From Sphingobium ummariense RL-3 (lineage in GTDB: Bacteria; Pseudomonadota; Alphaproteobacteria; Sphingomonadales; Sphingomonadaceae), in assembly GCF_000447205.1 (NCBI RefSeq), contig NZ_AUWY01000039.1, forward strand, positions 1-64,000: 64,000 nt of DNA, in the 5' to 3' direction. Under the pieces are notes generated by a model. That model saw nothing but the letters and a program-made list of their open reading frames with translations, searched no databases and was not told the DNA's origin. The translations under genes were made by a program, and so were the position numbers. Every line of letters starts with the position of its first letter. The first letter of the stretch is position 1. Shown here piece by piece: positions 8,557 to 18,100 of the stretch.

Positions 8557-11394
8557 ATGAAACCCGCAATCATCGCGTCAAAAGGGGTCAAGGTTGCACT
8601 ATTGTGCACCGGAGCCTTCATCGGGATCGTACCCGCGGCCTATGGCCAGACCTCACCCGAACCTACCGTCGCCACCCCCTCTGACGAGGCTGCGCAAGCA
8701 GCGGCTGACGACGCAACACCGGCGCCTGAGGCGGCATCGAACGACATCGTGGTCACTGGCTCGCGAATCGGCCGCAGTGGCTTTACGACACCAACCCCCG
8801 TTACGGTCTTGAGTGCCGATCAACTCACCAAGGCGGCGCCTTCCACGATCGCCGACTCGTTGCGCACCCTGCCGGCACTGACCGCGACCAGCGGCCCGCA
8901 GCGCGCCAGCGGCACCCAGGGCGGCGGCCAGAGCTTCCTCAACCTGCGCAACCTGGGCGCGGTGCGTACGCTGACCCTGCTCGACGGCCGGCGCTTCGTG
9001 GCCGCCAGCCAGTTCGGTACGGTGGACGTCAACCTTCTGCCCGCCGGTCTCATCCAGCGCGTTGATGTGGTTACGGGCGGCGCTTCGGCGGCCTACGGAT
9101 CGGACGCTGTCGCAGGCGTGGTCAACTTCGTCCTCGACACCAAGTTCGAGGGGCTGAAAGGCGAGGTTTCCACCGGCATCGCCGATGAAGGCGACAATCA
9201 GGAACTGCGCGGCACATTGACCGGGGGCATCGCCCTCGCGGACAGCCGCCTGCGCCTGCTCGGCAGCGCCGAATATTATCGCAACAAGGGCATATTGGAG
9301 GGCGAGCGCGCCTGGGCGCGTCGCGGTTCGAACCTCATCAACGGCCCGGCCGGCGGTCCCGCGCTCATCGCGGCAGAGGATGTGCGTGCGATCGGCAGCT
9401 ATGGCGGCATGATCACAACGGGTAATGGCGGCACCGCAGCGCAGAACGCTCTGTTCCGCGCACTTCAGTTCGGACCGGGCGGGACGGTGCTGCCCTACAG
9501 CTACGGCTCATACAGCACGGCGACGCAGCAGATCGGCGGCGACGGCGTCAACACCGAACTGCTTCAGGAGATCAACCGCCCGCTCGAGCGCGCCGCCTTC
9601 TTCGGCCGCGCCGAATATGACCTGACCGATCAGTGGTCTGTCTTCGGCGAAGCGTCCTACGGCTGGAGCGACACGCGCTACTCCACCTCGACCAACCGCC
9701 ACCTCGCGACCAACCCGATCACCATCCGCCGCGACAATGCCTTCCTGCCGGCGCAACTGCGCACGCTGCTGGACGCCAATCCGCAGGTCACATCGCTCAC
9801 CATGCTGCGCTGGTCCATCGAGGGCGGGCTGGCCGACGTGGCCGTCGATACCAAGACCGACCGTTATGTCGCCGGCTTCAAGGGTGAGATTGGCGGGCTT
9901 AAAGTCAACGGCTATTACCAGCATGGCCGTACCCGCCAGCAGACCGACGTCATCAACAATGAAATCACGCCCAACTTCACCCGCGCGGTGGACGCTGTGG
10001 TCAATCCCGCCAATGGCCAGATCGTCTGCCGCTCAACGCTGACCAACCCGAATGACGGCTGCGCACCGTTCAATCCGTTCGGCGTGGGTTCGCCCTCTGC
10101 CGCGGCGCTCGCCTATACGCGCGGGGTCAGCCGCACCGACTCGGTTTTCAAGGAAGACGTCGCGGCGATCAATCTGTCCGGCACGCTTTTCGAAGGCTGG
10201 GCCGGGCCGATCTCGTTTGCCACAGGCGGGGAATATCGCAAGGAGCAGGCGCAGCTGGCCGTCGATCCGCTGTCGCAGGCCGGCGCGTTCCTCTTTGCCA
10301 ACCCGCAGCCCTGGGCCGGCAAATATGATGTGAAGGAAGGCTATATCGAAACGGTCATCCCGCTGCTCAAGGATCTGCCGTTTGCCCGCGAACTCGAATT
10401 CAACGGCGCAGTTCGCTACACCGACTATTCCACCAGCGGCGGCGTTACCACCTGGAAGGCGGGGCTGAGCTGGACCCCGGTCAGCTCGTTGCGGCTGCGT
10501 GCCACCCGCTCGCGCGACATCCGCGCGCCTAACCTCTCGGAACTTTTCACCAGCGGCCGCACCCAGTCGGCCACCGTGGTCGATCCGTTCAAGAATAATG
10601 TCCGTACGTCCGGCATCTTCATCACCACGACCGGCAACGCTGCCCTGCAACCGGAAAAGGCCGACACGCTCACGGTAGGCGCGGTCTATCAGCCGACATT
10701 CCTGCCGGGCTTCAGCATTTCGGCCGACTATTACGACATCAAGATCAACGACGCGATCGGCTCGCTTTCGGCGCAGCAGGGGGTGGACCAGTGCTTCGCC
10801 GGCAACCAGCTCGCCTGCGGCTTCATCACCCGCGATGCGGCCGGCAACATCTCGGCGTTGACCGCCTATCCGATCAACCTGTCCACGCTCGTTACCAACG
10901 GCGTCGACGTGGAGCTGAGCTATCGCGTGCCGTTCGCGGACACCACCAATTCGCTCTCGCTGCGCAGCATCATCTCCTATGTGGGCAAGCTGGCGACCAC
11001 TACGCCCGGATCACCTTCGATCGACCGGGCCGGTGAAGTCGGCATCAACTCCAACCCGCACTGGCGCGTCAATGCGCAGGCCGATTTCACACGCGGCAGC
11101 TTCAACTGGTTCAACCAGCTGCGGTTCATCGGTGGCGGGCGCTACGACAACACCAAGGGGCCGCAGGCGGTGAGCCTTCAGCACATCAAGCCGCAGGCCT
11201 ATTGGGACATGCGCTTCGCCTACCGGTTCGAGGATCTGGGCAAGGGCGCGGAGATGTATTTCAACGTCCAGAACGTCCTGAACCAGGAACCGCCCTATGC
11301 GCCGGGTGACGGCTCGATCGCGGTCGCGACGAACACCCAGCTCTACGACACGTTCGGCCGCGTCTACCGCGTCGGCTTCCGTTTCAAATTCTGA
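8557..11394 (+). CDS. TonB-dependent outer-membrane receptor (paralog)
   Basis: A 945-aa receptor divergent from the one at 5565-8402. The signal peptide ends near IVPAAYGQ. The TonB-box-like DIVVTGSRIGRSGF follows, then the plug (FLNLRNLGAVRTLTLLDGRR; VDVVTGGASAAYGSDAVAGVVNF) and a barrel ending VGFRFKF. The two receptors share long stretches, for example GCxPFNPFGVGSPSAA and TRSRDIRAPNL, and have the same length, which indicates duplication and divergence. The RBS GGAGGAGAG lies just upstream of the ATG. The gene is followed after 17 bp by the RraA-like gene and then the IclR gene, a likely plus-strand operon. Confidence 0.95.
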   Translation: MKPAIIASKGVKVALLCTGAFIGIVPAAYGQTSPEPTVATPSDEAAQAAADDATPAPEAASNDIVVTGSRIGRSGFTTPTPVTVLSADQLTKAAPSTIADSLRTLPALTATSGPQRASGTQGGGQSFLNLRNLGAVRTLTLLDGRRFVAASQFGTVDVNLLPAGLIQRVDVVTGGASAAYGSDAVAGVVNFVLDTKFEGLKGEVSTGIADEGDNQELRGTLTGGIALADSRLRLLGSAEYYRNKGILEGERAWARRGSNLINGPAGGPALIAAEDVRAIGSYGGMITTGNGGTAAQNALFRALQFGPGGTVLPYSYGSYSTATQQIGGDGVNTELLQEINRPLERAAFFGRAEYDLTDQWSVFGEASYGWSDTRYSTSTNRHLATNPITIRRDNAFLPAQLRTLLDANPQVTSLTMLRWSIEGGLADVAVDTKTDRYVAGFKGEIGGLKVNGYYQHGRTRQQTDVINNEITPNFTRAVDAVVNPANGQIVCRSTLTNPNDGCAPFNPFGVGSPSAAALAYTRGVSRTDSVFKEDVAAINLSGTLFEGWAGPISFATGGEYRKEQAQLAVDPLSQAGAFLFANPQPWAGKYDVKEGYIETVIPLLKDLPFARELEFNGAVRYTDYSTSGGVTTWKAGLSWTPVSSLRLRATRSRDIRAPNLSELFTSGRTQSATVVDPFKNNVRTSGIFITTTGNAALQPEKADTLTVGAVYQPTFLPGFSISADYYDIKINDAIGSLSAQQGVDQCFAGNQLACGFITRDAAGNISALTAYPINLSTLVTNGVDVELSYRVPFADTTNSLSLRSIISYVGKLATTTPGSPSIDRAGEVGINSNPHWRVNAQADFTRGSFNWFNQLRFIGGGRYDNTKGPQAVSLQHIKPQAYWDMRFAYRFEDLGKGAEMYFNVQNVLNQEPPYAPGDGSIAVATNTQLYDTFGRVYRVGFRFKF

Positions 11395-11411
11395 TCGCGA
11401 CTGGAGATATT

Positions 11412-12086
11412 ATGAGCATCGGTTTCCGCGTACTGCCCATCCAACGTCGCGTGCCCGCCGATCTGGTGAAGCGCGCGGCGGAATTGCCGGTCGCCAATGT
11501 AAGCGATGCCATGAACCGCATGTTCGCAGGGGGCGCGTCGCTCCGCCCGATGCACGGCGGCGGCATTCTTGCGGGGCCCGCCATTACTGTGAAGGCGCGA
11601 CCGGGCGACAATCTCATGCTGCACCGCGCACTTGACATTGCTGAGCCGGGCGACGTCATCGTGGTCGACGGAGGCGGCGACCTCACCAACGCGTTGATCG
11701 GCGAACTGATGGTCGCTTATGCGGAAAGCCGTGGCCTCGCCGGAATCGTGATCTTCGGCGCGATCCGTGACGCTTCGGCCATCCGCGCAGGCACGTTCCC
11801 GGTCTTTGCCGCCGGCATCACGCATCGTGGCCCCTACAAGGATGGCCCGGGCGAAGTGAACGTGCCGATTGCGATCGACGGCATGGTCGTCCACCCCGGC
11901 GACCTGATCCTGGGCGACGAAGATGGCCTGGTTGTAGTGGGCATCGACGAAGCGGAAGCCGTATACGCGAAGGCGGCAGCCAAGCACGCCGCCGAAACCG
12001 AGCAGATGGCCAAGATTCGCCGAGGCGAAAATCCCCGTGCGTGGGTCGCGGAAACTCTAAAGCGTCTGGGCTGCGAAGGGATTTGA
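11412..12086 (+). CDS. RraA / HMG-CHA aldolase family protein
   Basis: A 224-aa protein of the RraA-like fold, which includes 4-hydroxy-4-methyl-2-oxoglutarate/4-carboxy-4-hydroxy-2-oxoadipate aldolases and the RNase E regulator RraA. The glycine-rich GGGDLTNALIGELM (G87-M100) and FGAIRD (R119, D120) correspond to the substrate and metal-binding regions. Length is close to that of the known aldolases of aromatic meta-cleavage pathways. Linkage to a TonB receptor, hydroxyacid dehydrogenase and IclR gene favours an aldolase or decarboxylase role. The position before Gly-Ala-Ile-Arg is Phe where many aldolases have Asp, so the exact reaction is uncertain. Confidence 0.8.
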   Translation: MSIGFRVLPIQRRVPADLVKRAAELPVANVSDAMNRMFAGGASLRPMHGGGILAGPAITVKARPGDNLMLHRALDIAEPGDVIVVDGGGDLTNALIGELMVAYAESRGLAGIVIFGAIRDASAIRAGTFPVFAAGITHRGPYKDGPGEVNVPIAIDGMVVHPGDLILGDEDGLVVVGIDEAEAVYAKAAAKHAAETEQMAKIRRGENPRAWVAETLKRLGCEGI

Positions 12087-12138
12087 TAGCCTGATCCCTG
12101 CCTGTTCGCTACAGCAGTCGAAGTTTCAGAGGATTGCG

Positions 12139-12876
12139 ATGGCGACGGACTTCAAGGATCGACCGGCACTGGAAGGCGTGGCCGCTCTCGAAAGAGGGCT
12201 GCTGCTGCTGACGAGCTTTAAACAGGGCGACGGCGTTCTGGGTCTTGCCGAGCTCGCGGAGCGTACCGGCCTCGTCAAGAGTACCATCCTGCGCCTCGCC
12301 GTGTCGCTGGAGCGCTACAATCTGCTGGTCCGGATGCCGGACGGCCAATATCAGCTGGGCAGCGAAGTCGCTCGGCTCAATTCCATTTTCCGGGAAGGCA
12401 ACGACCTTGAAAAGCATGTCCAGCCCATCCTGGCGAAGCTCGCCTTTGAAACCGAGGAGACGGCGACCTTCTATGTGAGGCAGGGTGACGTGCGTCTGTG
12501 CCTGTTCCGGGTGAATTCGCCCAGCAACCTGCGGCTCGATGTCCAGCCCGGCACGCAGCGGCCGCTGGATGGTTCGGCATCGGCGCAGTTGCTGCTGTTG
12601 TTCGAGAACTGGCCGGACGTAAAGCCCGACCTGCCGCCTTTGCCGATCTATACGTCAGGCGTGACCACGCCCCATGTGGCGTCGCTCTCGGTGCCGGTGA
12701 TCGGCCATGGCGATCGGCTGGTGGGAGCGCTTAGCATCGCCGGACCCGAAGTGCGCCTGGCGGGTTCGCAAAAACGCCTCGCCCTCCCGCTGCTCCAAGC
12801 AGGGCTCAACCTGTGTCGTTCGCTTGGAGGTAATGCCGAAGCGATTTACCGAGTGCCGATCGCGCTAGCGACGTAG
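12139..12876 (+). CDS. IclR-family transcriptional regulator
   Basis: A 245-aa protein with the IclR layout. An N-terminal winged helix (LERGLLLLTSF... LGLAELAERTGLVKSTILRL, residues about 17-60) precedes an effector-binding domain ending in DLCRS-like NLCRSLGGNAEAIYRVPIA. The length is typical. It is the last gene of the plus-strand run and lies 52 bp after the RraA-like gene. It is probably the local regulator of the catabolic cluster. It is the intact counterpart of the decayed copy at 1-547. Confidence 0.9.
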   Translation: MATDFKDRPALEGVAALERGLLLLTSFKQGDGVLGLAELAERTGLVKSTILRLAVSLERYNLLVRMPDGQYQLGSEVARLNSIFREGNDLEKHVQPILAKLAFETEETATFYVRQGDVRLCLFRVNSPSNLRLDVQPGTQRPLDGSASAQLLLLFENWPDVKPDLPPLPIYTSGVTTPHVASLSVPVIGHGDRLVGALSIAGPEVRLAGSQKRLALPLLQAGLNLCRSLGGNAEAIYRVPIALAT

Positions 12877-13060
12877 GTTGGCGGACCAACGGCTGTTGGG
12901 ATACTGGATCGTCGCCGCCTGAATGAAGTGCATCGCCGACGCTCACCTGCGCAAACCTGACTGGCGCCCAATGGCCCCGTAACGCCCCTTGTCCGGGACG
13001 ACGAGTTATCCAATGCTCTCAGGCGGGGGCGCGCACCATCCGACGTGAAGAGACTGCCCT

Positions 13061-13276
13061 ATGAACAATCCCGATCGTATCATTCGACTGAAAACAGTTC
13101 CGGCCCGCATCGGGCTTTCCCGCACGACGCTATATCGTAAGATGGGCGAAGGCACCTTCCCGCGCTAGGTCAAGATCAGCATCCATGGCGCTGGCTGGCA
13201 TGAGTCCGCCGTGAATCGCTGGGTGGCCGATCCGGTCGGCTATCGCGACGATCAGACCGTGAGCCAGATGCAATGA
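13061..13276 (+). pseudogene. AlpA-like phage regulator interrupted by an in-frame TAG
   Basis: The frame from ATG 13061 reads MNNPDRIIRLKTVPARIGLS, then RTTLYRKMGEGTFPR, then TAG at about 13166, and continues as VKISIHGAGWHESAVNRW to TGA 13274-13276. RIGLSRTTLYRKMGEGTFPRxVK is the AlpA family HTH signature (prophage and integrative-element excision regulators), and the stop replaces one residue in the middle of it. The frame is otherwise intact on both sides and keeps the family length of about 70 aa. It therefore looks like a recent single-base inactivation, unless the amber codon is suppressed. Its terminal TGA overlaps the next ATG. Confidence 0.72.
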
Positions 13277-13464
13277 CCGCGCCTCCACCGCCTGATCTGA
13301 TCTGCGTCCGCGTTAATGACGCGGCACGCATGATCGGCGTCGGCCGCACCAAGCTCTACGCGCTGATTGCGGCGGGCGAAGTCGAGACGGTGAAGCTCGG
13401 CAAGGCCACCCGCATTACCACCGCTAGCCTGCATGACCTCATCCAGCGGCAATGCGAAGGCTGA
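13273..13464 (+). CDS. Small excisionase-type HTH protein
   Basis: A 63-aa protein starting at an ATG that overlaps the stop of the AlpA-like frame (ATGA). It contains CVRVNDAARMIGVGRTKLYA and TVKLGKATRITTASLHDLI, the usual pattern of the MerR-like 'excisionase family' helix-turn-helix proteins encoded beside integrases. Such proteins bind the attachment region or regulate the element. It looks intact, while its neighbours on both sides are broken. Confidence 0.65.
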   Translation: MTAPPPPDLICVRVNDAARMIGVGRTKLYALIAAGEVETVKLGKATRITTASLHDLIQRQCEG

Positions 13465-13515
13465 CGGGTTCGGGCGCCGTGGGGCCGGCGTCCGAACTGC
13501 TCTTTGCAGGCACCT

Positions 13516-13693
13516 TGTCCAGAAACGAAACGTCCGGCGCCGATCCCAAACCATAGTCGCGCCGCCTGCCGTCCTTCTGCATCCGCAGCACCCATGTCCG
13601 CGCGCCGCTGTCCTTGACAAACAGGCAAAGCCCTCGTCCATCGACCTGGCGACCGGGCTTTGCGTTCTTCACTTTCAATGCTGTCAGTGCCAC
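13516..13693 (-). pseudogene. 5' fragment of a tyrosine integrase (Arm-binding domain)
   Basis: On the minus strand, starting near GTG 13693, the frame reads VALTALKVKNAKPGRQVDGR and continues LCLFVKDSGARTWVLRMQKD and GRRRDYGLGSAPDVS. This is the N-terminal DUF4102 Arm-DNA-binding domain of a P4-type tyrosine integrase. Similarity stops near 13516, after about 60 residues; the frame then runs into unrelated sequence opposite the HTH gene. The catalytic domain with its R-H-R-Y residues is absent, so the fragment cannot recombine DNA. Together with the AlpA and HTH genes it marks a collapsed integrative element. Confidence 0.7.
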
Positions 13694-13774
13694 TGGTTCG
13701 GTTCCCTGGTCGGGAATGTTTGGGCCTATTCCCACATTTTCAGCGGGAAAATGGTCCCAAAATCGTTCCCACAT

Positions 13775-14192
13775 TTTGCGCCAAATTCAGGCAAGCCGCA
13801 ACGACAGACCACGAACATCTTACAAGACAAATCGCTGATTTTACAGTGTATTTAGGGCGCCTCGCATTGCCTGAGACAAAAGTTTTACACTCTTAGGAGT
13901 CGCCAGCTTTTCGCTCAGGCCGGTGCTGTTGCATGTCGCGTATTACCGCCACGCGGCACTCCTAAGCCCCCGGGCTCAAGGGAGTATTGCTGGTTGAACA
14001 ATGAAAGCGCCGTCGCTACGACCTTCCGGCCGGATGCCCCTTGAGACGATCGAGCAGATCGATGTCCTGAGGACCTGTCTGCGGCCGGTGGGAGGCGTTC
14101 TTGCGGGAAGGTGATGAGCCAGGCGGGGGCCGCGGGATTTCCCCCGATCGCGGGAATTCCGGGTCTCGAATGGGCATTTAGGCAGGGTTTCA
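13775..14192. other. 418-bp region without a recognised gene
   Basis: This stretch lies between the integrase remnant and the TPR gene. It is less GC-rich at its left end. I see no convincing ORF, tRNA or terminator. An ORF on the minus strand (13976-14227) has no recognisable features and is not accepted. The stretch may contain the outer end of the decayed integrative element. Confidence 0.5.
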
Positions 14193-15176
14193 GTGCAAAG
14201 CATGAAATTGGTAGATCCTGATTTCAACGTTCAGTTCGATGGAAAGAAATCCCGGCTCGCTCGGCTTGTTTCATCTCCTCTGGTTCGACTGGGAACGAGG
14301 AAGGCCCGTGCCGCGGCGCGGCGGAAGGATTGGTCGCGTGCCGTCCTGCTGTATCAACGCGTTCTGCGGCTGGCGCCCGACAGGGGCCGATTGTGGGTTC
14401 AGCTGGGCCACGCCTATGGCCAGCTCGGAGATGCCGAAGCCGCCCATGTCGCCTATCTCAACGCCACACAGGCCCAGCCGGATCTGGCGGCTGGCCATCG
14501 CCATCTCGGCTATGTGAGACGGAGCACGAGCCGGCACGAGGAGGGCATGCGTTCCCTCGCGCGCGCCCTGTTCCTCGATCCGGCGGATCTTGACGTGGCG
14601 GAATTGCTCCTGGCAGAGCACGGCGCGGCGGGAATGCAAGCGAGTCTCGCGAAAGCGGCCCTTGCGCATGCGGATGAGACGCGACCCACTCGGCGGCCGA
14701 TCGGCCTCCCCGCTTCATGGTTGAGGTCGCGGGCGAGGAAGGCTGCGCGCCGACAGGACTGGAAAGAGGCCGAACGGCTTTACGCTGCGCTTACGGAAAT
14801 TCGCGCTACCGATCCCGATGCCTTCCTGCAACTCGGCCATGCTCTCAACGAGCAGAACAAGCAGCAGGATGCGGAACTCGCCTATCGCCGCGCGATCGCC
14901 TGCGACCCCCTGTATGCCGATCCTTGGCTTCATCTGGGTTATGTGCTGACCGCACAGGGACAGGATGCTTCCGCACGCGAGGCATTCGCCGTCGTCTTGC
15001 GGCTTGCACCGGATCGCCTTGCCGCACACCCTTTGTTGTCGAGAGCCGAAAGGGCTGGGCCGGGCGCGGCGCCACCCGTTGAGAGCGTGCCTGGACTGGT
15101 GCTTCCGCCCGGACTGGGCGAGCGCGAAACGGCTATCTGGCTGCTTCTGGCCGCAAAAGTTCAAGGCAGGCATTGA
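14193..15176 (+). CDS. TPR-repeat protein
   Basis: A 327-aa protein with tetratricopeptide-like repeats: WSRAVLLYQRVLRLAPDRGR, LWVQLGHAYGQLGDAEAAHV and AYLNATQAQPDLAAGHRHLG in the first half, and a second set from about residue 190 (WKEAERLYAALTEIRATDPD, FLQLGHALNEQNKQQDAELA, DPWLHLGYVLTAQGQDASAR). No signal peptide is evident. The GTG at 14193 is preferred because AGGG lies 5 nt upstream; ATG 14202 is the alternative. The stop is 3 nt before the start of the giant glycosyltransferase, so the two are almost certainly co-translated. A scaffold or acceptor-binding role for the glycosyltransferase is inference. Confidence 0.82.
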   Translation: MQSMKLVDPDFNVQFDGKKSRLARLVSSPLVRLGTRKARAAARRKDWSRAVLLYQRVLRLAPDRGRLWVQLGHAYGQLGDAEAAHVAYLNATQAQPDLAAGHRHLGYVRRSTSRHEEGMRSLARALFLDPADLDVAELLLAEHGAAGMQASLAKAALAHADETRPTRRPIGLPASWLRSRARKAARRQDWKEAERLYAALTEIRATDPDAFLQLGHALNEQNKQQDAELAYRRAIACDPLYADPWLHLGYVLTAQGQDASAREAFAVVLRLAPDRLAAHPLLSRAERAGPGAAPPVESVPGLVLPPGLGERETAIWLLLAAKVQGRH

Positions 15177-15179
15177 TCA

Positions 15180-18100
15180 ATGCGCATCGTGATAGATTTG
15201 CAGCCCTGTCAGAACGGCAGCCGGCATCGCGGCATCGGTCGCTATTCGCTTTCCCTGGCAAAGGCGATGGTCGGGGCTGACCGGAACCACGACTATATCA
15301 TCGCGCTCAATCGGTCCTTTCCGGACTCCATCGATGTGGTGCGGCGGTCGTTCGACGGCTTGCTGCCGCCCAGCGCTTTCGTCACCTATTCCGTGCCGCC
15401 GATGGCGACCAGCGCTGATCCCCTCAATGCATGGCGCAATCGGGCTGCCGAACTGGTGCGCGCTCATTTTCTCGAAAGCCTCTCTCCCGATGTGGTTTTC
15501 ATTCCCAGCCTGTTCGAGGGATTCTGGGATGACACGGTCGTGTCCGTCGAAAAGGATGCCCCTTATCTGACGGCCGTCACCTTGCACGATCTGATACCGC
15601 TGGAAGATCCGGTGCGTTATCTGGGCGGCGAACAGGACCGGGCGGCTTATTTCCGGCGCCTGAACGATGCCCGGCGGGCCGATCTGTTGCTCGCCGTCTC
15701 GCGCTACGCCGCTGACGATGCGATCGTGCGGCTCGGCCTCCCCGCAAACCAGGTCGTGGTTGCTTATGGCGGGGTAGGCGAGGAATTCCGCGCACCGCGC
15801 AAGAACGCAGCCGAAAAGGCGGCCCTTCTGGCCAAATATGGCATCGAGCGTCCCTATGTCATGGCAGCTAGCCCTTTGGAACCGCGCAAGAATCTGGAAG
15901 GTCTGATCGCCGGCTTCGCGAGCATGGCCAAGGAGCTGCATCATACATACCAGCTTGCTCTGGCTGGAAAGATGGATGCTTACGCCCGGAAATATCTGGG
16001 CGATCTGGCTGAGGCCGAGGGCCTGCCGCCCGGCGCGGTCGTGTTTCCGGGTTTCGTCGCGGACGAAGACCTGCCGGCATTATACCATCACAGCCGCGTT
16101 TTCGCCTTCCCGTCATACAGCGAAGGGTTCGGCCTGCCGCTGCTGGAGGCGATGGCTTGCGGCGCGCCCGTCGTGGGATCGTCAAAAACCAGCATTCCCG
16201 AAGTCTTGGGACGGCGGGATCTGATGTGTGATCCCGCCAATGCGGTCGAGATCGGCCAGACGATCGAGCGCATCCTGACCCAGCCCGATCTGGAGCGGGA
16301 ACTGCGGGAATTCGGCCCTCGCCGTGCCGCGGAATTTTCATGGGCAAGGAGCGCGGCCACCGCCCTGGATGCGATCGAGGATCTGCATAGGCGGAAGACC
16401 TCCTTGGCGCATTCCCGCGCGAAGACTGCGACCATGGTGCAGGCAGGCAAGGGCAGTTTGGCCTTAGTCCTGGCGGCAGTGCCGCCCGAACACCGGCTGG
16501 CGGGCTTCAACAATGCGCTCGCGGCCGCCGTGGCGGATCGGTTCGATGTCACCATCATCACCGCCGGCGATGCGTCGATCAGCGATTGGCTGAAAGCGAA
16601 CTGCTCCATCAGACATGTCGACTGGTTCGACGCCCATGCAGACGATTTTCACGACATCCTGTACAGCACCGATTACATGGCCGACGCCGCCTTCCGTCGT
16701 CTCATGCGCCGTCATCCCGGCAGCTTGATACTGGCGGAGCGGCTATCGAACGCTCCAGCCGGCATGCTGACCGGCCGTCGGCTTTCCGATGGCGTGGAAC
16801 TGGCTGTGCTCGATGCGGCCGGGCTGGGCGGGTTGGTGCGTGCAGCGGCGGACGAATATACGCCAGCGCAGATGATCGATCTGCTCATGGAGGACATGGG
16901 AAGCCGCGCGGACGACCTGTATCTCGAAGCCGATTCCCGCATGACAAGGCATGCCGGTCGCGTCGGCATTCTGCCGATCGAAACTTCCCCTCGGGCGCGG
17001 GCAGCCTTTCTGCAAAGGATCGGTGTCGCTGATGGGCAGACCATCCTGGCGGCCATCGGGCAGGATGAAGACGCGGCGACGGCCCTGATCCAGAATTTCC
17101 GGATCGCCTTCGCCGGGCGGGATGAAAAGCCTGTGCTGGTGGTACATTGCGCCCGGCCAACATCATCCGACGCCGTCAAGGTCACCCGGCTGGTCTCCGA
17201 CATCATCAAGATCGAAGGCGACCTCGACAGCATCTATTGCGGCCTGTTGTCCAGCGCCGATATGCTGGTGGTGGACGAAAGGCTCCCGGATCCGATCAGG
17301 ACCAGGCTGCGCATCGACTTTCCCGATGAGCGCCTGCTCGCCGGCGGCGCTCTGGATCCCTCCTTTTTGGCGGAAATGTTTGTGGCCTTCGGTTGCCGCG
17401 GCGAGTCCGCCCGTCCCGATATCACCGGCTCGGCGAAGGTACGGGCCGTCGGTCTCGCGATAGCGGACGGCCTCGCCAGGCGGGCGCGGTCGACAGGTGA
17501 CGGTCTGATCAGGCAGTTCGTCGCCGGGTTGCCGGCGGAAGTACGGGGAAGGCGCCCCGACAGCAACGATCTGGCGAAAGTCGCGGAATGTCTCGCCCGC
17601 AACGAAGCCTCGGAACGGTCACCGCAAATCTATGTCGATCTGAGCGCCTTCGCGAAACCCAATCCCACCCACCGGATCGACCGGGTCACGCGGGACTGGC
17701 TGCAGGCCCTGTTCCGCGTGGCGGGCCCGGAAATTCGCGCGGTGTATGCCGATGGCGACAATTTTGTGGTGGCGAACCAGTTCGCATCGTACCTGTGTGG
17801 CGTCTCGACGAGCTGCCTCAAGGACCGAGTGCTCAAGCCTCGGCTGGGCGATCGCATCATCGGTTCCGACCTGTTCCATTCCTTCGCCAATGGCTCGTTT
17901 GAGGCGCTTGCGCGCGCGCGCAACGATGGGGTGGCGCTGGGCTACATCGTGATGGACGACTTTGCGTTCCAACGCGAAGCGCAGATCCGTCCCTTTGCCG
18001 CGGTCCTCAGGGCGTGGATGGAGGAAGCGAGCCTATCCAACCACGCGGTGTTTACGGGACTGCCACGCAGCAAGGCGGATATCCCGTTTGGGGCTGCATC

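Noticed and set aside
2021-12135. Similar GTCGAA(A)GTTTCAGA strings near 2027 and 12117
   Set aside because: The first covers the end of a coding sequence and the second lies in the RraA-IclR spacer; the match is inexact and the contexts differ, so it is probably chance.
13976-14227. 83-aa minus-strand ORF upstream of the TPR gene
   Set aside because: Overlaps the TPR start; no RBS or domain.
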